From Nicotiana tabacum (taxonomy: Eukaryota > Streptophyta > Magnoliopsida > Solanales > Solanaceae): a stretch of 64,000 bases of DNA. Below, piece by piece: positions 24,501 through 38,600 of the stretch. How positions within the stretch are numbered: the first letter of the stretch is position 1; the number at the start of each line of letters is the position of its first letter. The stretch spans positions 1,612,001-1,676,000 of the forward strand of contig NC_134088.1 of assembly GCF_000715075.1 (NCBI RefSeq), read 5' to 3'. Both the position numbers and the translations under genes were made by a program. The notes under the pieces are model-generated. The model made no database searches. It saw only the letters and a list, made by a program, of their open reading frames with translations, and was not told the DNA's origin.

Positions 24501-27500
24501 TTTTGACATTTTAGAGCCATAAAACAAGAATTACGCATCATTCCTTGATTTTCGTGTGCTTCGCCATCTGCATGCATCCGGACGATCGGACCTGAATAGC
24601 CTAAAATTTTGTCGGCGCATCAAAGACGACCTAAGAAATACTAGTCATTGCTTCATCATGATCGTTCCTCATTTTTGGCATTTTAGGGCAATAAAAATTT
24701 CTAACTATTCACATATTTTTGTGTGTTATAGCCCACGCCATCTGCATGCATTTGGGTGGTCGAACCCGAATAACCTAAAATTTTATCGGCCCATCAAAAA
24801 TTACCTAAGGAATAATGGTCATCACTTCGCCATGACTGTTCCTAGTTTTATGGCGTTTTAAGGCCATAAAATAGGAATTCTGTACCATTCTCATATTTTC
24901 GTGTGTTATAGCCCATGCCATCTTCATGCATCTGGGCAACTGGAGCCGAATCGCCTAAAATTTTATCGGCCCATAAAAAACTATTAAAGGAACAATAGTT
25001 ATTGCTTTCCATAATCGTTCCTCATTTTTTGGCATCTTAGTTTCATGAAATATGAATTCTGCATGATTTTCATATTTTCGTGTGCGCCCATGCCATCTTC
25101 ATTCATACAGGCGACCGGACCCGAATCGACTAAAATTTTGTCGGCTTACCAAAAACGACCTAAGGAACAATAGTTATTGCTTTGCCATGATTGTTCATTA
25201 TTTTTTAGCATTTTAGTGCCATTAAATAGGAATTACGCACCATTCTCATATTTTCGCGTGCTATAGCCCACGCCATTTGCATGCATCCAGGCGGTCGGAC
25301 CCGAATCACCTAAAAACAATTTGGACCATCAAAAACTACCTAAGGAATAACAGTCATCGCTCCGCCTTGACCTTTCCTCATTTTTTAGCATTTTAGGGCC
25401 ATAAAATAGAATTCTAAGATTTTCGTGTGTTATAACCCACGTCATCTTCATCCATCCAGGCTAGCAAACTCGAATCGCCTAATATTTTACTAGCCCATTA
25501 AAAATGACCTAAGGAATAATAGGCATCACTTCGCCATGATCGTTCCTCAATTTTTGGCATTTACGTCTATAAAGTAGGAATTCAATACCATTCTCATATT
25601 TTCATGTGCTATAGACTACGCCATCTGCAAGTATCTGAGTGATTGGACCCGAATCGCTTAAAATTTTAACGGCCCATAAAAAATGACCTAAGGAATAATA
25701 GTCATCGCTTCGACATGACTGTTCCTTATTTTTTGGCATTTTAGGGCCAAAAAATAGAAACTTTGCACCATTCCCAAATTTTCGTATGTTATAACCCACG
25801 TCATCTACATGTATCCGGATGACCAGATCGAATCGACTAAAATTTTGTCGGCCAATCTAAAATGACCTAAGAAACAAAAGTCATTGCTTCGCCCTGATCG
25901 CTCCTCGTTTTTGGCCATTTCAAGGCCATAAAATTTGAACTCTGCATCATTCCCAGATTTTCGTATTCTATAGCCCACTTCATCTGCATGCATCCAGGCG
26001 ACCAGACCCTAAAATTTTGTTGGCCCATCAAAAACAACCCCAGGAATAATAATCATCACTTCTCCATGATTGTTCCTCGTTTTTTTTTTTTTGCATTTTA
26101 GGATCATAAAACAAGAATTCCATACCATTCCCAGATTTTTGTGTGCTATAGCCCATGCCATCTGCATGCATCACGGCAATCGGACCTCAGTCACTTAAGA
26201 TTTTGCCAACCCATCAAAAACAAACAAAGGAACGATAGTCATCACTTCTCCATGATCGTTCCTTATTATTTGGCGTTTTAGGGCCATTATATAGGAATTC
26301 TGCACTATTCCAAGATTTTCGTGTGTTATAGCTCACGCCATCTGCATGCATCCGACGATTGGACCCGAATCGCCTAAAATTTTGTCAGCCTATCAAAAAC
26401 GACCTAAGAAACAATATTCATCGCTTCGCCATGACTGCTCCTCATTTTTTGGCGTTTTAGGGCCATAAAATAGGAATTCAGCACCATTTCCAAATTTTCA
26501 TATGATATAGCCCATGTCATCCGCATGCATCCGGACGATCGGATCCGAATTGCATAAAAAAATTTCGGCCTATTAAAAATGACCTAAGGAACAATAGTCA
26601 TCATTTTGTCATGGTCATTCCTCGTGTTTTGGCGATTTAGGCCCATAAAACAGGATTTCTCACCATTCTCAGATTTTCATGTGCTATAGCCCACGTCATC
26701 TGCATACATCAGGGTGATCGGACCCGAATCACCTAAAACTTTATCGGTCCATCAAAAACAACCTAAGGAATAATAGTCATCGTTTATCCATGACGGTTTC
26801 TTATTTTTTGGTATTTTAGGACCATAAAACAGTAATTCCGAACCATTCCCAAATTTTCATGTGCTATATCCCACGCCGATTGCATGCATCCGGGCGATCG
26901 GACCCGAATATCCTAAAATTTTGTCGGCCCATCAAAAACGACCTAAGGAACAATAGTCATCTCTTCGCGATGACCTTTCCTTATTTTTGGCATTTTAGAG
27001 CAATAAAATAGGAATTCTGCACCATTCCCAAATTTTTCTGTGCTATATCCCACGCCATCTGCATGTATCCAGGCGACCCAACCCGAATCACCTAACATTT
27101 TGATGACCCATCAAAAATGACATAAGTAACAATAGTTATTGATTCACCACGATTTTTCCTCATTTTTTGGTGTTTAAGGATGATAAAACAGGAACTCCGC
27201 ATCATTCCCAGATTTTCCAGTATTATTGCCCACGCCATGTGCATTCATGGACCAGAATTACCTAAAATTTTGCTGGCCCATCAAAAACGACCAAAGGAAT
27301 AATATTTTTTCGCCATGATCGTTCCTCACTTTTTAGTGTTAGGGCCATAAAATAGGAATTTTGCACCATTCCTAGATTTTTGGGTGTTATTGCCCACGCC
27401 ATGTGCATTCATCCGAGTGACTAGACCCGAATCGCCTAAAATTTTGTCAACCCATCAAAACGATCTAAGGAACAATAGTCATCGCTTTGCCATTACCGTT

Positions 27501-27945
27501 CTTCGTTTTTTGGCATTTTACGGCCATAAAATAAGAATTCCTCATCATTTCCAAATTTTCGTGTGCTAGCTCGCGTCATCTGCATTCATCTGGGCGACCG
27601 GACCCTAATCACCTAAAAAATTTCCGTACCATCAAAACGACCTAAGGAATAATAGTCATCGCTTCTCCATAACTGCTCCTCATTTTTTGACGTTTTAGGG
27701 TCATAAATAGGAATTCCGCACCATTCCTAGATTTTCTTGTGCTAACCTACGCCATCTGCATGTATCGGGGTGACCGGACCCAAATCACTTAAAATTTTGT
27801 CGTTCCATCAAACGTCCTAAGGAATAATAGTCATTGTTGTGCCATGACCGTTCCTCATTTTTTAGCGTTTTCGAGCCATCTGCATGCATTCGGGTGACCA
27901 GACTCGAATCGCCTAAAATTTTATCGGCCCATAAGAAATGACCTA
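21501..27945 (+). repeat. Satellite subfamily B
   Basis: Monomers share AACAATAGTCATCGCTTC, AGGAATTCCGCACCATTCC and CATGCATCCGGGCGACCGG. The diagnostic bases all change within roughly one monomer (about 21480-21600). The last unit breaks off at GACCTAA near 27945 after an internal deletion at about 27870. Confidence 0.8.
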
Positions 27946-28048
27946 ACTTCATGGCATTATCTATTTAACCTGGAGTTTCAATTATGAAATTTGAAATTCC
28001 ATAATAATCTAGGTAAAAAGGTACGACGCCGGTTTCTCAGGCGACGTG
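27946..28048. other. Short unique spacer after satellite
   Basis: About 100 bp holding a small inverted repeat (around TTTCAATTATGAAA). No gene seen. Confidence 0.5.
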
Positions 28049-28056
28049 CTTAAAAG

Positions 28057-28733
28057 TAGAGGTGTTCATAATAACCTGCAAAACCGAAAACCGAACCAAA
28101 CCGACCAAAAAAATGAAACTATTTTGGATGGGTATGGTTTTGGTTTTGAATTTTAAAAACTGATCAAATTTGGTTTGGTTTTGGTTTTAATCAAAAAATA
28201 ACCGACAAAAACTGAACCAAACCGACTATAGAAGTAGCGATTTAAATTATTATTACACATGTATGTATGTATATTTTTATACAAATTTTCTCAAAATTTA
28301 TTGTACAGTTTAGTAGTTTGTAATTTTAGTCTAGTTCTTTGCTATTATAATAATCTAGTTTTTTGCCTTTACATTCTAGTTTGATTGATAGTTTTCTTTT
28401 GCTAAGTACAAGAATCTATTTCATTTTGAAAATAATTTATTTTTAATTGATTCATAAAATTATTCATCACTATTTGGTTCAATTATCAACAATATATCTT
28501 AGTAAATGATAGTGTTATATTGTAAATGTAGTCGCCGGAATGTATTTGGTAGTATATGTCGCATATTTAAAAAAAACGATAAATAACCGAAAAAACAAAA
28601 AAACGATAAAAATCGAACAGATAAAAAGCCGACTTAATTGATTTGGTTTGGTTCGAATATTTGAAAAATCGACTTACTTAATTTGGTTTCTTTATAGGAA
28701 AACCCGATCAAAACCGAACCATGAGCACCCCTA
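28057..28733. mobile_element. hAT-like MITE with 8-bp target duplication
   Basis: 677 bp bounded by TAGAGGTG and CACCCCTA, a slightly mismatched terminal inverted repeat. The 8-bp flanks are CTTAAAAG (28049-28056) and CTTAAAAA (28734-28741). An 8-bp duplication and TAGGGGTG-type ends are characteristic of hAT elements. The interior is rich in AACCGAACCAAACCGAC and its complement near both ends and has no transposase, so it is non-autonomous. Confidence 0.8.
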
Positions 28734-28741
28734 CTTAAAAA

Positions 28742-29336
28742 TTCCGAGTAACTTTGTATTTGAAACAAATCAGCTATAACAGCATAGATTGGGATTAACG
28801 GGTAAAACACATTACTACTTACTAATTTACTCGAGGTAGAAATTTAAAAGAACAATTCTACGTACATTTCGCATATTATTACTAAACGTTACACACTAAA
28901 AGTAAAGTTACAATTTGTTTGTCACGTTGAAGTAACTTAACTATGCGTGAATAGTTTAGAATGCCATTAAATTTTCATCGTCAATGTATGACCCATTACT
29001 CCACACATAAACACATTGCCAGTCGGTAAATTTCACGACATAAAAGTTTAAAATACAAAAAAAAAAAAAAAAAAAAAAAGTGTGTGTGTGTGTTTGAAAA
29101 AAAAAAAAAAAAAAAAAAGGAGGTGGGAATTCATACTTGCCATCGCAAAACTCCTTGTAGTTTCTCTCGCCATTATACTATCATTTGATTCAATTAAACA
29201 TGGAAACCTTCAAGCTGCCTCAATTTTCAACTATTTCACACAAAACCAAATCATGAATAAAACTTACAATGTTAACATGTTTGGTAAATACCTCATGAAT
29301 TACAGAGCCCAGATTTGATACAATTGCCTGACCTTA
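28742..29336. other. Intergenic DNA, no gene seen
   Basis: AT-rich spacer between the MITE and the small MITE next to the kinase gene. It contains two poly-A runs around a short GT repeat (29057-29118). The plus-strand frame at 29082-29318 starts in that repeat and has no recognisable product. Confidence 0.5.
29057..29118 (+). repeat. Compound microsatellite A(n)-(GT)n-A(n)
   Basis: Poly-A at 29057-29079, a GT run at 29080-29093, and poly-A at 29097-29118. Confidence 0.85.
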
Positions 29337-29347
29337 GGAGTATGTAT

Positions 29348-29467
29348 ACTATGTTACTCGAACTCTCCGAAAATATTGCCGGGTGTGTATCGGATCCTCC
29401 AAAAGTAGTGCATTTTTTAAGGATCCGAATAGGCGCAACATCATTTTGGAGAGTCCGCACAACATAG
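29348..29467. mobile_element. Small inverted-repeat MITE just downstream of DGK
   Basis: About 120 bp that folds back on itself. CTATGTTACTCG with GAACTCTCCGAAAATATTG and GTATCGGATCC on the left matches the inverted GGATCCGAATA, CATCATTTTGGAGAGTCCG and CAACATAG on the right. The flanks GGAGTATGTAT (29337-29347) and GGAGTATATAT (29468-29478) look like a 9-11-bp target duplication, which would fit a Mutator-like origin. It lies about 135 bp past the kinase stop codon and may be in the 3' untranslated region. Confidence 0.75.
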
Positions 29468-29600
29468 GGAGTATATATTGGTTAGATCAGAAGCTCTGGG
29501 AGCTAAAAAAATAATAATTTACATGAATTTACGGAGAGAGAAACTACAGAAACTATCTACAACAAGAAAATAAAAGAGGGAAAAAACAAACTGTGTAATG

Positions 29601-32600
29601 CTACTCCCCGTGGATCATGACAGACTGAAAGGGTACTCTTTTGATTTCAATAAAGGATGAAAATTCCTTGCTCATAGGTTGTTTCCATGGTTCACCATCC
29701 ATCTGCATATACGCTTCTTTCCATTCGCCACCTCTCAATTCAAACCTAATTGCTGAAGCCTAGTGAATAGAAACAGATACTTTAAATTAAACCCGAATCA
29801 ATAATGTCAAACAACTCCGACCAGCGACCAGAGCATATCTAAATGGATTGCAGTGTGATACCTGGGCAATATGTTTGGCGGAGATGAGTTCAACCATAAC
29901 CATAGAAGCATGCCACCCATGTTTCAGGCCAAATATTTCAACATATCCATCATCTGCATGGGCTTCAACAAAACCCCTCTGAAATTTCAAAAGCAAGTGA
30001 AAAGAAATCAATATTATTGTCCAAAAAATGTTGCAGTAGATAATGCCTTCGCTTATTTCAAAATTAGCACTTGAGGACTTCGGCTCTCGTTGAGCTCAAT
30101 TTCCTTAGCATGGAAATTTAGAAAATTCAGTACCTAAAAGACACAGCTCAATTGTTTTTTTTTTAAAGTATGCAATTATATCATATTCAGTACTTTGAGC
30201 GGAAGGTGACCAAAAAACGAAGTTGGTTGATAAAATGAAAGGAAATATCAACTTGTTCTACACGAATTTTCAGACGAAAGTCCTAAGATCATTGGTTTAG
30301 CAAAGACTAACTTAAGTGTTTCTTAAAGAAGCTGTAAAGTTCACTATCCAATATAAAGAAACATCTACATATTCTGCTTAATCATGATCACAACTGCCCA
30401 AACATGTCTATTTGACTTCCAGGGGTCTGATTTAAGTCAATTGAGGTTCTTACAGCCCTCTACAGACATAGTCCTAAAAGAAAAAGGACAAATGCAAAAT
30501 GGAAGTGCATCACTATTAGTAGCAAAGTCACCATTCGCTGTGTCTAATATAAAAAATACCTTCTCCAAATACTCTGGCTTCAAATTCCCCCATGGATTCC
30601 TTCCACTGCCATAGCTGGGAAGATTCAAAGTGACTATAGACCGAACACTGCAACATGAAGTAATGTAAGGTCAAGTAAAAGGCATGTATAACCATAAAAC
30701 TTCGAATATGTAACAACTCATAAGAAGCACTATCATCAGCATGATGTTTCAGTGTGATGACTATATTTGTAGAACCCAAAGGTGTAGCCTAGTGATCAAC
30801 AAAGTGGGTGAGAACCACGGTATCAGGTTGAAATTCTAGTGGAGGCAAAACCACTAGGTGATTTCCTCCTATCTGTCCATTGGTGGACAGAGTTACCTGG
30901 TATCTGGATTGGTGGGAGGTGGCAGGTACCTAGTGGAATTAGTGAGGTGCGCAAGCTGGCCTGGAAACCACGGTGATCAAAAAGAAAAAATGATGACTAT
31001 ATTTGTCAAAATATTCCGCGAAAAAGTAAGGAATCCAAGAGATTCTACATCATGCGATGGATACTTTAGTACATTGCTCTAACAGATACCACAGGATGAA
31101 TGTCAACCTTGAAGGGATAGGGACTTGCTCCCACTTTGAGCTATTGACCTTCTTGACATATAACCGCAGAATGTTATTTAATCCCCTGCATCCCAAAAAA
31201 AATTCTTCAGGAGATCAGATATATGCTTCAGCAAACTTAGATTAAAAACCCAACATATGCTTTAAAATGGAAACAGCAACAATAATAAGCGGGAAAAAAG
31301 ATCTTTCCAAAAAACATTTCTTAAATGAGCTAATCCCACAACACCAAAAGCCAGTAGAATCGTTCCCAAGAAAGCTTGGAAGGTAAGACGCCATAATCTA
31401 AAGCCATTGTGTATCGAAAAAAGAGGAAGCAGGCAAACATCATATACGAAGTACCGCTTATAATATAGCTATCTACAATAGTATTCATATGGAGCAAGTA
31501 ATTCAAGTGGAGAGTTAAATTTCTAATCAAGTATAATGCAAGACAACTAGCTCTATATTTAATTAAAGACACAAATCTTCAAGAGAAACTACATTTTGTT
31601 ATTGAGTTGTTAAAAAGTACATGGATGCGGTTTTCTTATGCATGACTTTGGCCAATAGAACTGTTAGCTTTAGAATACTACAAATAAGGAGCAAACAACA
31701 CGTGATAAACCAATCTACCAGGACATTTGTGGTCTTGAGATTTGATCTCTTGAGATTTGTAGCTTTAAAATACTACAAATAAGGAGCAAACAACACGTGA
31801 TAAACCAATCTACCAGGACATTTGTGGTCTTGAGATTTGATCTCTTATGGTAATATCCTATCAGATCTGTCCGCACTTGCTACCTTCCATGCCTAAGAAT
31901 ATAAGAATATGTATGCAAATTATGATAGGCAAGCATGACAAGCAACACTTTTGATCTGAAGTGCAAAAAGAAAGATATCTTTTTTAAGGCTAGGACTAAT
32001 AGTCCAGGCTACAAATGTCACCAAGCAGGGCCTTACTGATAGATTAAAAAAATGGTTTATATCTCTAATTTGTTCTTACCCCAATCAATGATGAACTAGA
32101 CAAGTAAGACGGAAGCAAATTGTATGATTATGCATGTAGGAACACAAGGAAAAAAGAAACAGTTATGGCATCCGGGATATGACTGGATAATTGAGTGAGA
32201 CAGTTTAACCTTAAGCCAGGATCGCTGCTACAAGGTGCAAAGAACCAGCCTTGCTTGCAACTATATCCTGAGTAAATCAACTGCAGTAAATATTCTTGTT
32301 AGAATCTAAACCATGTACCCCATGAAATTAAATATACTGTACTTATGAAAAGTTAAAACAACGATTAGTATACACTTCATATTTGTATGTGTCTTTATAA
32401 CAGAAGTTTAAAAGACAAGTAGTGGCTATAAAACATCAAAGGATGGCAAACTTATGCTGCAGTAAGAACAACAAATCATCTGACAAGCAATACTGACTAT
32501 AAAACTGCTAGCCATCATATGCATAGAACAAGAGTCTTACATAACTTTCGCTAGATTATCGCATACTACAAAGTTCAGAACCCTATCATAGGATATATTA

Positions 32601-35600
32601 TGTAATTTTCAGTAGTAGTTACACAAATTCCCTAAAATCTTTCAAGAGAAACTGAAGAATTTGAAATCTCCAATGAAAAGTAACCCAGGCAGAAGAAACT
32701 GAGTACTGATCTTAAAAAATGAGAGATCAAACTTTTCACTGGTCTTCCTTCAACAGGAGAAGCTTCAATTTCTAATCATGTAAGATTCTTGAGTTAATAG
32801 GTATTCTGGTGAGTCTCTCCATTAAGAAAAGCCATACTCAATTCCTTAAAGACAAAAAAAAACACAAAAGAAAATCAGGATAATCATCCATGCTAGTTAC
32901 AATAGTATTTCATAAGAACTATTAGTGGGAACTAAAACAGAACAGTAAGCTCTATCTTCAATTAGATATCCCAGATGTTTTCAGGAACTGATGAGCTATA
33001 AAATTTTAAAAATAAAACATACTCGATGCGTGAGTGAATAATGGAATATCCAGTTGTGATATTCAGATATTTTGTATAATTCTTTTACAAAATAAAAATG
33101 AAAAGACTAAAAACAAAATAACCTGGAAGCAAAGCTCCTAGAGGAAAAATGCAATACAATCCAAATTAAATGCATTGTTCCATTTAAAAAGCACAATTAA
33201 ACATGTGTCAGGACAGGCATGTGTTACCAAAACTTTGGTCTTTTTCCCAATTTCTAGACTCCACATTAGAAAACCATCTTGTGCAAATTGATCACCTAGA
33301 TTTAAGTGGAAAGATTTGAGATCCTATTACTTGAATTATAGTTCAATCAATATATGGCTTGCAAAGTTTTATGTGTCTTTGGAGAAACTTTATTCTGTTA
33401 ATGCAGAGACCCTTTTAGTGTTCACCAAATGTTACACATCTGGGACTGAAGTTTGCTTCACTTCAGACATATGTCCCTTTCCTTGTTAGAGGTGTTGCTG
33501 GTATCACATTTCTTCATTTTGAGAAGTATGTATGCTTTATCAAGTTGAATTTAAGAAAATAAAAGATCAAGAAACTTTTTAAAATTAAAACTACAAAAAC
33601 ATGATCAAGTTTATGATCAAGAACGAGAGCGTCAACCTTGTTTGAAAGAGGACCTTGAGCAAGGTATGGCTTTTCATTGCGTAGATGGTGAAAACCATAG
33701 GCAACTTGCGCATCCATTCCTGCAATATTAGTGGTAAAGATAAATTGTCACAGCTGCTTGTTTATCACATAATGTTAAACAAAAATAAAAGTAAAAGTAT
33801 GACACTGAGTAAGCAAACAGGCAATTTTCTTTGTTGATAACTTTGATTTTATTACATTGTCTAAACAATGTCTTTTCTTCTCAAGGCAAGGTAAGTTGGT
33901 GTTAGACACCAAGAGCCATTTTTTGTGGTTAAAATAATTTTCCCCATATCCCAATCGGTTTGGCATCATTTCCCTGTATACAGATTTTTGGGATGTATAG
34001 GAAAGAGTGCCAACTTATCTAGCATCTGGCCCTATCACTTTAGTAGCAGCAGTAATTATAGTTTCAATAACTCCAAACAAAAACTGTTGTTCTCAAAACT
34101 AGCAAAAGTGGTGGTACAATGGTGGTGATAGAAACTATTTTTTCTGATTTTAGCAACTCCAAATATTGACACTGGAAGACCAAGTGCTGGTGGAGGGAGT
34201 ATATGTATTTGTAGAGGCACTGCCAACTAAGAATAGTAACATCAGCTTAAGCTATAAGATTTAATCAAGATAGATCACAAGATACACGAAAAGAAGTGGT
34301 TTTGCCAGAATTGATTGTGGATTTTCTAGTATTCATACAAATCTAAAAGAATTTTATATTTTTCTAATAAAATCAAAGACACTGATCTATATAGACCAGT
34401 TACATGTCTTGCCAGATAGCAGCAAATAAATGTAAATAAAGTAATAAATCATGGTGTTGAAAGTACTTTGATGCTCTAGTTAGACCAAGTTACTGTTGCA
34501 CACCTATGCTAAAGTAATTGTAAAATACTCCTTGATAGTAGGACGACTTCTCTGGTAATTGACCATCAACTTCCAATTCCTGCACAACCAACATCGTAGA
34601 TGAATTAGTAGAAACAGCTAGAAAATTAAATATGTTCATCATGACTCAGTTTAAAGTAAAAAAAAAAATTTAAAGATGGAGGTTTATCCTTAAGGCAGTT
34701 CATTGACAGAATGAACCTTTGGCATATCCATTCAATCAAAACAAGGAACGAAACAAACAAACATATGATACCTTGCAACTTGCAAGTTAACAGAAAAAAA
34801 GAAGATGCATGTACTAAACCAATATATGGAGATGCTCGTTCTAGTTGAGCATCTAACTGTACCAAAACACTAATCACATAAGCAAAAGTATATAGGAATT
34901 GCTGTAATATTACATTTAGAATGAAAACCATCCAAGTGATACTTAGATGCTAAATTCCCAAGAAACGTTTAGTAACCATATCCTTGAAGCATAACTAATT
35001 TACTAGGACCAATGAAATAGCACTGTACGAACAATGAATGACTTTAATCAAGAGAACATAAGTATATATTAACAAGTCTCCATGAATTGATTTCCTTGGG
35101 ACCCTATGAATTAGCACCGAACAAACAATAAATGACTTTCATTTAGAGAAGCATAAGTATATATTAACAAATCTACAGCACATTGATTTCTTTAAACTGC
35201 AATTTGGCGAGCACATTGATTTCTTTAAACTGCAAATTGGCTACGCCAAATTGCAAATCTCACAGGCACTTTTGGGCCTCGAGTAGTATATTAACCATGA
35301 AGTTGGTAGTTTAGCACACTGATGACCAAAAGTGGCGAGGAATGACTCATTGACCAACTCCCATTCTGTCAACTGGGGAAAAGACATGCACTGTAGATGC
35401 TTCTGGAGTCATCTAGCATGCTACAAATAGCAGAGTGATCTTTATGGCTCAACAAACACATGCTTAGATTGTAGATGCTCTAGTATCAGTTTTCTAGTTG
35501 GTGAGATGGTCATTGGATTCGACAGGCAGCAGCTGCATGCTATTTCGCCAATAATAAGCTGAGAGCAGTTGGCATGGAAGAAGATTAAGCAAAGTACTTT

Positions 35601-38600
35601 TTAGCACTGTGGATAGGGTGCTCATGCTAAAAGATCAACAACATATGATAACGAGCTACAAGAAGTATACATCTGACCGGACGTAATAAACTTTATGAAG
35701 GAAAAAACATGTACTGAGAAATTACCAGAGACAAACGAAATTAGGAAATAGGTTTTACTCCAGATTACTATACTATTAAGGACGATAATGACAGATTAGG
35801 ACCAAGACCACCAATGCATGTCCATTCGAGACACCAGAATGAGTTTCAAAATAATGGATAAATCAATCACCTGATCAAGAGATGCACACTCCGAAGGTTT
35901 TAAAGAATAAGGTGTCTCCAAAGCTTCCCCAGCTGGCATTGATATTACAAGATTCCAGCTGCAAATGAAAGCTGCTGTTTGATAAAGTTGCTAAGAGTAC
36001 AAATGATGTTCAAATAATTAAGGTAGAAGACAAGAAAGAAGAAATGACAACTAAATCTCTTATATCCATCCTAAAGTAAACACTTCTTGCAACTGCATGA
36101 AATGATATAAACGCGTGTTCTGTTTTACTAAAAATCTTCATTAGACACGTTGATTTTACTACTGACACACTATGAAAAATTAATTAAAACATTTTCCAAC
36201 AATAATACAAAGAAATATGAGCCTTACTCATGTTTTAGGTGTATCACGATTTAAAAAAAAAAACAGGTTTCAAATTTCAAATAGAAACATAATGAAAAAT
36301 AGAAGGTGAAATTTAAACTATATATATACTTTTGAAAGCAAATTGCACATCACATTTATAATTTTAGGAGATTGAGACCATGGAATTAGAAAAGGGTTTA
36401 TTAAGAACTATGGATAAAATTAAAATATTCACCTATCTAGACGGCAGATAGGACCATTGGCAACCCTGTCAAGAATTCTTTTCGTGGCTGCCTTCCAGTT
36501 AAAAGGAAATGAACCGCCCTGAAAAGAGAAGCCCCACAAATTTCAGAAAAACTAGTCAAAAGAAGAGAAAGAAAGAACTGATCAAGCAAGTTGGAAGAAA
36601 GATACCAATAGGAGCTTACCCAACCAAAACTCCTCGACAAGTCATTTCCTGTACCAAGTGGAATTATGCCAGATGGTGGAACTGGCTCCCGATCTTGTTT
36701 CTTGAGCTCTCCAAGGCAGCCAAGTACCCACCCAACAGTACCGTCACCTCCTGCTGCCTGCAAAACCAGAAAATTACACACATAGCTCCTTGACTACATT
36801 GTCCTTTGTGCAACAGTTAATCTCAAATGCCAGAAAAAAATGCACTGGGAGAATATGCCGTGTTTAAGAAGCAAAAAGGGGCCATAATTATGTTGAATAG
36901 CATGCATACCACGACCCTTATCTTTTCACGAGTCTCTTTTGCACAGGTGTCACCAAGAGCAGCAAACTTCTCCAGGCAACTCAATCCATATTGAACGAAT
37001 TCATGCGGCTTCACAGCTGAAAGGTCAAAAACCTGGCACAGTTTAACGCAAAGACAGAAAGAAGATCAAAAGAAAAGAAAATCAATGCCATTTGTGAAAG
37101 AATGACTATTTAATAAAGATATTACACTATTTAATCATCCAACTAGATGTTTTCATAGGAACAACCTTACAACACAACCAGCTACATTCCCCCTCCCAAG
37201 GAATATCAGAACATAAGAGCCCCATCAGAAACCACAAAGCTCAAAGTTTAGACAATAAGCAACCAGAGCATAGACGAACAATATTCAGGAAGAAGTACCT
37301 GTATTATTTCTAACATCTTAAATGTAAGAAATTCCTCTCACTTCCAGCGGCACATAATCCGACCACAGATTATGTTCTTGGTAAGTAGAGGAACAGATGG
37401 ACAGAAAAAAACATCACTCCTAGTTTTCTTTTAGGTCTGATGTTGCCAATGATCCTTTCCACTATATTAAGTAGATTTTTCATTTTTCTTACATGCATCA
37501 ATGTCACATGGAGATATCTATGCTCATTACTCCAGGAGAATGAAATGATAGATGAAAATGTTACACATGGAATCAAAATTGGATGATGGAAATGGAGAAG
37601 TGCGTCTAAAGTGTTATGCAACAGAAGGATGCCCACCAAAGAGAACGCTAAGTTTCCTACAAAGGTTATAAGACCAGCAATGTTATATAAAGTAAATGTT
37701 GTGCCATTAAAGTCCAACACATCCACAAGATGAGTCTCCCAGAGACGCAGATGCAAAGATGGATGTGCAGTCACAACAACAACAACAACTAGAACCCAAT
37801 GTAATCCCACAAGTAGGATCTGAGGAGGGGTGTGTACGCAGACCTTACCCCTACCTTTAAGAAAGAAGAGAGGTTGTAGATCCTCGGCTCAGGAAAGATA
37901 AAGCGGATGTGCAATCACACAAGATTAGAAAAGGTACAGCAAGAATCACATGAAAGGAAGCTTTTTCGAAAGACGTACAATTCCTTGAAATCCATACAGT
38001 CTTCGCAAAAGATAAAGCATAATGGGAGAAAAAGATCTATAGGCAATACCAATTAGTTAGAAATATATTTAACTTATGTTAGTACATTTATTTTAAGTCT
38101 TCTGCCCTCTAGGAGTTTTTTCGCCCTATTAGAGATTTTTATGCAAGAGCAATAATATATAGAGAACTTTTAGTGCTTCCTCTATCCCAATTCATGTAGC
38201 GATAGTTTAAGAAAGAAATGAATACTTTTGAAACTTGTGGTCTAAAATAAGCCATAGACATTTGTGTGGCTATAAATCATTTCATTAAGGATAAAATACG
38301 AAATTTGAAGTTAAATTGTTTTTAAATAAGTATAATATTTTTTTGGAACAAACAAAATAGGATAGTATGACACACAAATTGGGCCATAGTGAGTAATTTT
38401 TATTTTGTATAGCGTAGGCCTGAGATGAACTTAAAGGAAGGAACGTGATTAGTGAGCATTCCTATAGCAGACTATTAGCCTGTTTGGCCAAGCTTCTTTT
38501 TGGCCAAAAGTGCTTTTTTTTGCTAAAAGTACTTTTGGCCAAAAATTGAGGTGTTTGGCCAAGCTTTTGGAAGGAAAATAAGTGCTTTTGAGGAGAAGCA

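Larger units (their letters stand above)
17691..27945 (+). repeat. Satellite DNA array, ~180-bp monomers, about 57 copies
   Basis: Each monomer carries landmarks in a fixed order: TGCTATAGCCCACGCCATCT, a CCGGACCCGAATCGCCTAAA block, AAACGACCTAAGGAAC, CGCCATGACCGTTCCTC, a T-run with GGCGTTTTAGGGCCATAAAA, then GATTCCCAGATTTTCG. Spacing between landmarks is about 175-182 bp, a nucleosome-length period typical of plant satellites. AGGAAC and GTTCCT form a dyad inside each unit. Monomers are well diverged and some are truncated (near 18230-18320, 20905 and 27870). Reading frames in the array are short and not conserved. Resemblance to the subtelomeric HRS60-like families of tobacco is possible but I could not test it. 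Confidence 0.93.

Noticed and set aside
17714..27569. Many short reading frames over 17.7-27.6 kb with similar peptides
   Set aside because: They are translations of diverged satellite monomers, start at arbitrary points, differ in frame between units and resemble no protein.
17691..27945. CRISPR-like regular spacing
   Set aside because: The repeats are ~180 bp and contiguous without unique spacers. This is satellite DNA in a plant genome.
36437..36781. Treating the 114-residue frame as a separate gene
   Set aside because: It reads exon 3 of the kinase and runs through intron 3 in the wrong frame for exon 4. Splicing at 36620 restores the family sequence.
36509..36793. 94-residue plus-strand frame, and other plus-strand frames within 29.6-40.2 kb
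   Set aside because: They are antisense shadows of the kinase exons or intron sequence. The minus-strand exons join in phase with proper splice sites.
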